A stretch of DNA of 64,000 bases from assembly GCA_034422455.1 (NCBI GenBank), contig DAOUJQ010000013.1, positions 1 to 64,000 of the forward strand, in the 5' to 3' direction. A program made the translations under genes and the position numbers. The DNA comes from UBA1127 sp034422455 (GTDB taxonomy: Bacteria > Chloroflexota > Dehalococcoidia > Lucifugimonadales > UBA1127). The notes beneath the pieces were generated by a model. It had not been told where the DNA came from. It did not search any database and saw nothing but the letters and a program-made list of their open reading frames with translations. Positions 58,865-64,000 of the stretch are shown here, in pieces. How positions within the stretch are numbered: the stretch's first letter is position 1; every line of letters starts with the position of its first letter.

Positions 58865-59899
58865 TCAGGCCTGGTTGCCGGCCACGGCGGCCGCCAGCCG
58901 CTCGTAGGCGTCGCACTGCGCGAAGAACAGGTACGACGGCTGCGAGATCGTGATGCCGTTGCCGCCGAACCCGCGCAGGTGCTCCACCGCGTCCAGCGCC
59001 CGGTCCCTCCCTACGAGGATGGTCACGCTGTAGAGGTCGTCGCCGCTGGGCTCGAAGACCGGCGCGACCGTCGGGCCCTCCAGCCCGGACAGGTCCCGCC
59101 GCTCGAGGATCAGCGCCGCGACGGCCTCCGGCGACGGCCCGCGCACGTTGGCGGCCACGCGGCAGTAGTCCTGCGCCCGCAGGTACCCCTCGGCGCGCTC
59201 CAGCACGGCCTTCACCAGCGCCATCTTGCCGCCGGACTCCCGCAGCGCGCGCCGGTTCGCGATGAAGCACGACTGCGACGACAGGATCGTGCCGTCCAGC
59301 AGCGTCTTCAGCCGGTTCTCGCGCAGCGTCGTGCCCGTCGCCGTGATGTCCGCGATGAGGTCCGCCTGCCCGATGGCCGGGGCCACCTCCAGCGTCCCGC
59401 TCGACGGCACGAGCTTCAGGTAGTTGATGCCCCTGGCGAAGAGGAACTGCTGCGTCAGGCGCGGGTACTTCGTCGCCACCCGCAGCTCCCGCCCGCGCTC
59501 CCGGAACTCCAGCGCGATGTCCGCAAGGTCGGCGGTCGTCGTCACGTCGAGCCACGTCTCCGGCACCGCCAGCGCCAGCTCGCAGCCGCCGAACCGCAGG
59601 TCGTCCATCACCACGAGGGCGTCGCCGCCCTCCTGCGACGACTCCCTGACCCGGTCGAGACCCGTGATGCCGCAGTCCGCCGTGCCGTCCTCCACCTTGC
59701 CCGGTATGTCCGAGGCCCGTTGGAAGAGCGTGTTGACGCCCGGCACCCCCGCTAGGCTGCCGGTGTAGCCCCGGCTGCTGACGCGGCGGTTACTCATGCC
59801 GCAGGCGCGCAGGAACTCCAGCGTCGGCTCGTACAATGCGCCGTCGCTGGGAATCGCGAGCCGCAGCTCGGTTGCGCCGTTAGAGCCAGGTGCGTTCAC
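58865..59899 (-). CDS. hisG: ATP phosphoribosyltransferase, long form
   Basis: A 344-residue HisG. The catalytic part includes RLAIPSDGALYEPTLEFLRACG, TADCGITGLDRVRE and the PRPP loop IADITATGTTLRENRL. The C-terminus (GLEGPTVAPVFEPSGDDLYSVTILVGRDRALDAVEHLRGFGGNGITIS) resembles the regulatory domain of long-form HisG. It catalyses the first step of histidine synthesis. It overlaps hisZ by 20 bases. A long HisG beside a HisZ is unusual, because HisZ normally serves the short form. Confidence 0.9.
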   Translation of the reverse strand: MNAPGSNGATELRLAIPSDGALYEPTLEFLRACGMSNRRVSSRGYTGSLAGVPGVNTLFQRASDIPGKVEDGTADCGITGLDRVRESSQEGGDALVVMDDLRFGGCELALAVPETWLDVTTTADLADIALEFRERGRELRVATKYPRLTQQFLFARGINYLKLVPSSGTLEVAPAIGQADLIADITATGTTLRENRLKTLLDGTILSSQSCFIANRRALRESGGKMALVKAVLERAEGYLRAQDYCRVAANVRGPSPEAVAALILERRDLSGLEGPTVAPVFEPSGDDLYSVTILVGRDRALDAVEHLRGFGGNGITISQPSYLFFAQCDAYERLAAAVAGNQA

Positions 59900-61319
59900 T
59901 TGCGCCGTCCTCGTCCACTGCCACTATCGCGCGGAAGCCCTGCCTGCGGGCCTCCTCCTCGTCCGCCTCGCCGTTGAGGGCCACGGCCGCCGCCTCGCCG
60001 CCGAGCCGCAGCGACGCCACTGTCTGCAGCGCGGCGGCCACGGCCTTCGCGTTGCGGGGCGCGACGAGCGTCATCCCCCGGTCCCGCGAGTCCGCCGCCA
60101 GCGCACCCGCTTCAGTCAGCGCCTCCACGACGGGTTCCAGGCTGTACGCGAAGCCGAGCGCGGGGATGTCCTCCTCGCCGCCGAGCGCCTTGACGAGCCC
60201 GTCGTAGCGGCCGCCGCCGGCCAGCTTGACCGCGCCGCCCCAGACCTCGAAGAGCGGGCCGGTGTAGTAGGCGATGCCGCCCGCCATGCCCAGGTCGACG
60301 GACACCTCGACGTCCTTTGCCCCGTGCAGCGCCAGCGCCGCCAGGCACGCGTCCAGCGTGTCCAGCGCCGTGGCGTCGAGGCCGTAGGACACGGCCAGCG
60401 ACCGTGCGCTTGCCAGCGTCTCGTCCGGCGCGCCGTTCAGCCGGGAGATCTCGCTCGTGAAGACCAGCGCGCGCTCGAGCTGCTCCGCGCTGTCCGACGC
60501 CTGCAGCTTGCGCGCCAGCCGCTCCAGGATCTCCGCGGGCGTCCGCGCGCCGAACGTCGCCGTTGCGGAGGCGTCCACCGCCGCCAGGTGCTGCGCCAGC
60601 GCCGTCATACCCTGCCGCTCGACCTGTGCAAGCAGCCCGAGCTCGTTCGCCCGTGACCGCACGGCGTCGAGCTGCTCCGGTCCCTCCCGCAGCTGCCCGA
60701 TCGAGTCGAGCAGGAAGTGCGTTGCCCGCTCGGACAGCGAGAACTGCCGCAGCATGCCCAGTACCGCGCCGACATCACCGACGACCAGCCGAAGCGGCCG
60801 CAAGCCCAACGACGTCAGCGCGCCGCACGCCGTCGCCATCACCTCGGCCTCCGCCGCGGCGCCGCCCGCGCCGATGAGCTCCGCGCCCACCTGCGTGAAC
60901 TGCCGGCCGTGGCCCGCCTCGCCAGCCGTGTAGCGGAACACGGGCCCGGCGTACTGCCACCGCACCGGCAGCGCCTGCGACTCCCGCTCCTGCACGAAGA
61001 GCCGGATCACCTGCGACGTGAACTCCGGCCGCAGGCTGACGCTGTGCCCGCCCGGCTCCACGAAGCTGTACATCTGCGACGCCAGCTCGCCGCCGGACTT
61101 GCGCAGGAAGATGTCGGTCGGCTCCAGCACGGGCATGTCGACCGTCCGGTAGCCGCACAGCGACAGCGCCGCCTGCAGCTCGCTCTGCACGCGCAGCTTC
61201 AGCCGGCTCTCTTCCTCGAAGAGCGCCCGCATGCCCGCGAGGGGACTGTTGCCCTGCGCCGCCACGATGCCTCCGTCGCTTACCCGTAGCTGGGTTGCGC
61301 CGCCCAAAACGGGCGACAT
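59880..61319 (-). CDS. hisZ: ATP phosphoribosyltransferase regulatory subunit (HisRS-like)
   Basis: A 479-residue class II aaRS-like protein. Motif 2 reads VFRYTAGEAGHGRQFTQVGAELIG and motif 3 GGGRYDGLVKALGG. The HisRS-specific LVRGLDYYTGTVFE is MAGGIAYYTGPLFEVW, so the histidine-activating Arg is lost and HisZ is preferred over a tRNA synthetase. The C-terminal ~90 residues look like a worn anticodon-binding domain. The position at the head of the his operon agrees. ATG 61319 is preceded by TACAAT (minus strand of 61329-61334), a possible -10. Confidence 0.82.
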   Translation of the reverse strand: MSPVLGGATQLRVSDGGIVAAQGNSPLAGMRALFEEESRLKLRVQSELQAALSLCGYRTVDMPVLEPTDIFLRKSGGELASQMYSFVEPGGHSVSLRPEFTSQVIRLFVQERESQALPVRWQYAGPVFRYTAGEAGHGRQFTQVGAELIGAGGAAAEAEVMATACGALTSLGLRPLRLVVGDVGAVLGMLRQFSLSERATHFLLDSIGQLREGPEQLDAVRSRANELGLLAQVERQGMTALAQHLAAVDASATATFGARTPAEILERLARKLQASDSAEQLERALVFTSEISRLNGAPDETLASARSLAVSYGLDATALDTLDACLAALALHGAKDVEVSVDLGMAGGIAYYTGPLFEVWGGAVKLAGGGRYDGLVKALGGEEDIPALGFAYSLEPVVEALTEAGALAADSRDRGMTLVAPRNAKAVAAALQTVASLRLGGEAAAVALNGEADEEEARRQGFRAIVAVDEDGASERTWL

Positions 61320-61386
61320 ACGCAATCCATTGTAGCTTAGGCAGGGCAGACCCTCAAACGGGGCGGGCAGCGGAGAGAGCCGGGAG

Positions 61387-61515
61387 CTAGTCGTTGCTGA
61401 TGGTGACGTCGCCGGTCCGGCCGTCATACGTCATGGTGAAGTCACGGAGGGACGATCTGCCGAGGATGGCCGCGTATGGCAGTCCTGAATCAGACAACCG
61501 CGCGCCGAATACACT
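61387..61515 (-). pseudogene. C-terminal remnant of a retropepsin-like aspartyl protease
   Basis: Read from about 61515 to the TAG at 61387-61389 the minus strand encodes ...GLPYAAILGRSSLRDFTMTYDGRTGDVTISND. This resembles the C-terminal end (ILGRDFLxHFxxTYDGxxGxVTI) of bacterial retropepsin-like proteases. No start codon or catalytic DTG part is present. It follows the small gene at 61522 in the same frame, separated by that gene's stop codon. Confidence 0.4.
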
Positions 61516-61521
61516 TGGGAG

Positions 61522-61719
61522 CTATTCTGCTTCCTCCTGCCGCTCCTTCTCCGGGAAAGTGATTGTAAAGACCCTCTCGCTCTCCCCACGGCCCATGTGA
61601 ATCACGACCTTCATCACGTCGTCGCCCAGCTTCTCGCGCAGCTCATGCGCCGCTTGGCTTGCCCGGGCCAACGGGTTCAGCACCGTGTGCTTGTAAATCG
61701 TGAAGCTCAGGTTGTCCAC
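61522..61719 (-). CDS. Small hypothetical protein
   Basis: About 65 residues (VDNLSFTIYKHTVLNPLARASQ...). GTG 61719 is preferred: GGAGG lies seven bases before it, whereas it directly abuts ATG 61725, which would add two residues. A helix (ARASQAAHELREKLGDDVMKVVIHMG) is followed by a strand (RVFTITFPE) and an acidic end. No family is recognised. Confidence 0.5.
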   Translation of the reverse strand: MDNLSFTIYKHTVLNPLARASQAAHELREKLGDDVMKVVIHMGRGESERVFTITFPEKERQEEAE

Positions 61720-61807
61720 GCCCATCCCTCCATTGGGGTTTGCGAAGTCAATTGCATTAATTCCAATTTAAATACGCTGTCAGGCCAATTTTACCATTCC
61801 TTTGCCC

Positions 61808-62617
61808 CTATTTCGAGTCTGTCCCTACCACCGTCACCTCGCCGGCGTTCAGCGACACGACGCTCCCGTCGTCGCGCCGCAGCACAAGGTCGCCGTTGCG
61901 CTCCACGTCCACCGCGACGCCTTCCACGATGGCTCCCCCATCGCCGGCCCACGCAACGCGCACTCGCTGCCCCAGCGTGTCCAGCGACGCCTTCCAGCGT
62001 TCGTACAGCGCCTCATCGCTCGATTGGTCGACGTACAGCGCGTCGAAGGCCCGCAGGAAGGCCCGCAGCACGGGTATTCGGTCCACCGGCCTGCTCAGGG
62101 CGGCGGCCAGGCTCGTGGCCTCGGCGGGCGGTTCCAGCTCCGCGCTCGGGTCGTGGTTCACGTTCAGTCCGACGCCGAGGACGGCATGGCCCTCGTCACC
62201 CTCCGCGGACGCCGTGCGCGCCTCGATGAGGATGCCCGCCGCCTTGCGGCCGTCCACACGCACGTCGTTGGGCCACTTCACCGTCGCCGTCAGCCCGGTG
62301 GACTCGGCGATGGCCTCCACAAGCGACACGCTCGCGGCCATGTTCAGCAGGTGCAGCCGCTCCGCCGGTGGCCGCAGCACGATGGAGAAGGTCAGGTTCA
62401 TGCCCGCGGGCGAGACCCATCGCCGTGCAAATCTGCCCCGGCCGCTGCCCTGCCGCTCGGCGAGGACGACCGTGCCCTCCGGCGCGCCCCGCTCCGCCAG
62501 CCGCCGTGCCGTGTCCATCGTGCTCGCGACGGCTCGGTAGCATCGCACGCGGCGGCCCATCACGGACGTGGCGAGGTCTCGCTTGATTGCTCGGGCGGAG
62601 AGTGTGTCAGCGGTCAT
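61808..62617 (-). CDS. birA: Biotin--[acetyl-CoA-carboxylase] ligase
   Basis: A 269-residue biotin protein ligase without the N-terminal DNA-binding domain, so it is an enzyme but not a repressor. The biotinyl-AMP loop is RQGSGRGRFARRW (residues 55-67). STMDTARRLAERG and KWPNDVRVDGRKAAGILIEA complete the site, and a C-terminal SH3-like domain follows (VRVAWAGDGGAIVEGVAVDV). Its substrate is the carboxylase biotin-carrier domain. Confidence 0.93.
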   Translation of the reverse strand: MTADTLSARAIKRDLATSVMGRRVRCYRAVASTMDTARRLAERGAPEGTVVLAERQGSGRGRFARRWVSPAGMNLTFSIVLRPPAERLHLLNMAASVSLVEAIAESTGLTATVKWPNDVRVDGRKAAGILIEARTASAEGDEGHAVLGVGLNVNHDPSAELEPPAEATSLAAALSRPVDRIPVLRAFLRAFDALYVDQSSDEALYERWKASLDTLGQRVRVAWAGDGGAIVEGVAVDVERNGDLVLRRDDGSVVSLNAGEVTVVGTDSK

Positions 62618-62637
62618 TGCGCTGTTCTCAGGCGAAA

Positions 62638-63034
62638 GGGGCCGGTGGGCCTGTAAGCCGAGTTCTGTCCCCGGCCGCCATCAGTTTACGCCCCGTCGCC
62701 GGGACTTCCTCCTCATGCGCAGCCGGGTGGCGGCCATCCCTCTAGCCCTGCCGTTGCCGGCAGGGTCGTGCGGCCAACCCGGGGGCGAGCCGGGCGCTCA
62801 TGGCCCCCCTATTTGGCCTTGCTCCGGGTGGGGCTTGCCCGCCGCCGTGTCACCACGGTCGGCCGGGAGCTCTTGCCTCCCGATTTCACCCTTACTCCGG
62901 CGGACCGGAGCGGTATGTTTCTGTGGCGCTTTCCGTCGGGTTGCCCCGCCTGGGCGTTACCCAGCACCCTGCCCGGAGGAGCTCGGACTTTCCTCTCCGA
63001 CGAATCGGAGCGGCCACCCGGCCCACCGGCCCCG
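62638..63034 (-). ncRNA. rnpB: RNase P RNA
   Basis: On the minus strand P1 pairs GGGGCCGGTGGGC (from about 63033) with GCCCACCGGCCCC (ending at 62638). The hallmark GAGGAAAGTCCGAGCTCC follows the 5' part, and the 3' part carries ACAGAACTCGGCTTACAGGCC. The length of about 397 nt fits a bacterial type A RNA. TAGAAT at 63045-63040 (minus) is a likely -10. It processes tRNA 5' ends with RnpA. Confidence 0.95.
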
Positions 63035-63071
63035 CCTTTATTCTAGCAGGGACGGACTGCGCACGCCGGGA

Positions 63072-63515
63072 TCACCCGAACAGCTCAATGCTCGCGGCGA
63101 GGAAAGCGGCCTGCACCGCAACGCCGCCAGCCACCGCGACCGCCCCCGTGGCCAGCGGCAGCCGCTGCTTGCTCTGCACCGCCTTCTGCACGCCGTGCGC
63201 CGAGCAGCCCGCGATGAGGATGGTGAGAAAGACCTCGAAGTTGGTGTAGCTCCCGGACGCGATGTCCGACAGCCCCAGCAGGTACGCCCATATCACTGCC
63301 ATGACCGCGAACCACACGCCGAGAACACCGACGGCCGCCCACGTGGCCGCGGCACGCCATCGCGGGATGAGTGCGAAGGCGAGGACCAGCGGAAGCGCCT
63401 GCACGAGGTGGCGCGGCAGGGTGTCGCTGACGATCCCCACAACGATGAGCGCTGCGGCCACGACGAAGAGGCAGACGGCCACCTGCCTGGACTCCCACGA
63501 AATCTCAGGGTTCAC
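63072..63515 (-). CDS. Membrane protein, unknown function
   Basis: A 147-residue protein with about four hydrophobic helices (VAVCLFVVAAALIVVGIVS, LVQALPLVLAFALIP, ATWAAVGVLGVWFAVMAVIWAYLLGL, TNFEVFLTILIAGCSAHGVQK/VAVAGGVAVQAAFLAASI). It begins with GTG 63515 with ACGAGG upstream. No signature is recognised. It lies between rnpB and the COG1579 gene. Confidence 0.6.
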   Translation of the reverse strand: MNPEISWESRQVAVCLFVVAAALIVVGIVSDTLPRHLVQALPLVLAFALIPRWRAAATWAAVGVLGVWFAVMAVIWAYLLGLSDIASGSYTNFEVFLTILIAGCSAHGVQKAVQSKQRLPLATGAVAVAGGVAVQAAFLAASIELFG

Positions 63516-63637
63516 TGCTGACCTCGTACTCAGGCTGGGTGCGTGGGCTCATAGCCGGCTGGTCGCTGGAAACCGGCTGATTGGGGAGAGATAACCGGCG
63601 AAGGCCAAGCGCTCGTGCTGGGAGCGGCGCAGGACCG

Positions 63638-64000
63638 CTACCCGTGGTACAGGTACCGCCCGCAGCTGCCGCACCGCACGGGCTGGTGGGACGTCCGCAC
63701 CAGCTGCTGCTCGTGCGATGGCACGGACATGCCGCAGCCGCCGCACATGCCGCGCGCGATCTTGACGATGGCCTGGCCCCGGCTCGACTCCAGGTTGCGG
63801 AAGGCCTTCACCTCCACCGCCGTCAGCGCCGCCTCCGCCTGGTCCCGGGCCTGGGCCACCTCCGTTGCCTGCTCCTGCAGCCGCTGCTGGCGCTCCTTCA
63901 GCGAGGGCATCTCCTGCTGCCAGCGCGCCTGCGCCTCCTCGTGCTCTGCGCTCAGGTCCGCGGACTTGGCCTCGGCGGCCTCCACCTGCTCCATCTTGGT
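63638..64000 (-). CDS. COG1579-like coiled-coil/zinc-ribbon protein, 5' end outside the window
   Basis: The frame is open to the window edge, so the N-terminus is missing. The visible 121 residues are a long coiled coil (SAEHEEAQARWQQEMPSLKERQQRL) followed by a C4 zinc ribbon CGGCGMSVPSHE...VRCGSCGRYLYH. This is the layout of the COG1579 family, which is thought to bind nucleic acid; no activity is established. Confidence 0.8.
   Translation of the reverse strand, partial: TKMEQVEAAEAKSADLSAEHEEAQARWQQEMPSLKERQQRLQEQATEVAQARDQAEAALTAVEVKAFRNLESSRGQAIVKIARGMCGGCGMSVPSHEQQLVRTSHQPVRCGSCGRYLYHG

Noticed and set aside
59880..61319. Histidyl-tRNA synthetase (hisS)
   Set aside because: The Arg of the RGLDYY histidine-binding motif is missing, and the gene overlaps hisG; HisZ fits better.

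Overview
The window is 64 kb of high-GC bacterial chromosome with short operons on both strands. No rRNA, phage, transposase or CRISPR is visible. The gene set suggests an aerobic, heterotrophic Chloroflexota, perhaps of the Dehalococcoidia/SAR202 type. It has three luciferase-like (F420/FMN) oxidoreductases and an NADPH:F420 reductase, a GuaB3-type IMP dehydrogenase, and a HisZ/HisG pair. It also has small catabolic families (FAH, MmgE/PrpD, CitE-like, amidohydrolase, Rieske oxygenase), a group II truncated globin and lipoproteins. The placement is an inference from gene content; no marker gene was compared.

Layout. 1-8.4 kb: a cut-off ORF, a beta-propeller/LRR lipoprotein, a phosphatase, a class V aminotransferase, a membrane protein and the PrkA kinase. 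8.5-13.9 kb: a nucleotidyltransferase, the E1 subunits of a 2-oxoacid/acetoin dehydrogenase, a FAH protein and a HicAB toxin-antitoxin pair. 14-29.3 kb: small catabolic and redox genes (amidohydrolase, esterase, two divergent LLM oxidoreductases, two CinA paralogs, globin, methyltransferase), tRNA-Gly, an RRM protein, a Rieske oxygenase, and a zinc exporter with an extreme His/Asp tail next to an HCH-repeat protein. 29.7-31.2 kb: a lipoprotein with two thioredoxin-like domains, each carrying an in-frame UGA. 31-45.8 kb: PrpD, cupin, Era, GuaB3, FAH, F420 reductase, three consecutive CitE-like genes, a DUF3800 gene with two small RNAs, a HemL-like aminotransferase and threonine synthase. 46-55.5 kb: DinB, a second DUF3800 gene with two small RNAs, IspH, a Gfo/Idh/MocA oxidoreductase, a deiodinase-like protein with an in-frame UGA, a BrnT-like TA pair, an LLM enzyme, MFS and GIY-YIG. 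55.6-64 kb: hisZ-hisG-hisD-hisC-hisB, BirA, RNase P RNA and a COG1579 zinc-ribbon protein.

Three signals stand out. (1) Three UGA codons at thioredoxin-type catalytic positions are each followed by a hairpin whose AGUU loop starts exactly 16 nt after the UGA. The stems covary, so these are very probably selenocysteine codons with bacterial SECIS elements. (2) Both DUF3800 genes face two tandem small structured RNAs, several with a recognisable promoter and terminator; the last RNA ends at or over the DUF3800 stop codon. An orphan copy lies after hisB. (3) Intergenic DNA is filled with at least three families of short palindromic repeats and one longer three-copy repeat whose stem shows compensatory changes. 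One palindrome family has become the translated tail of HisD.
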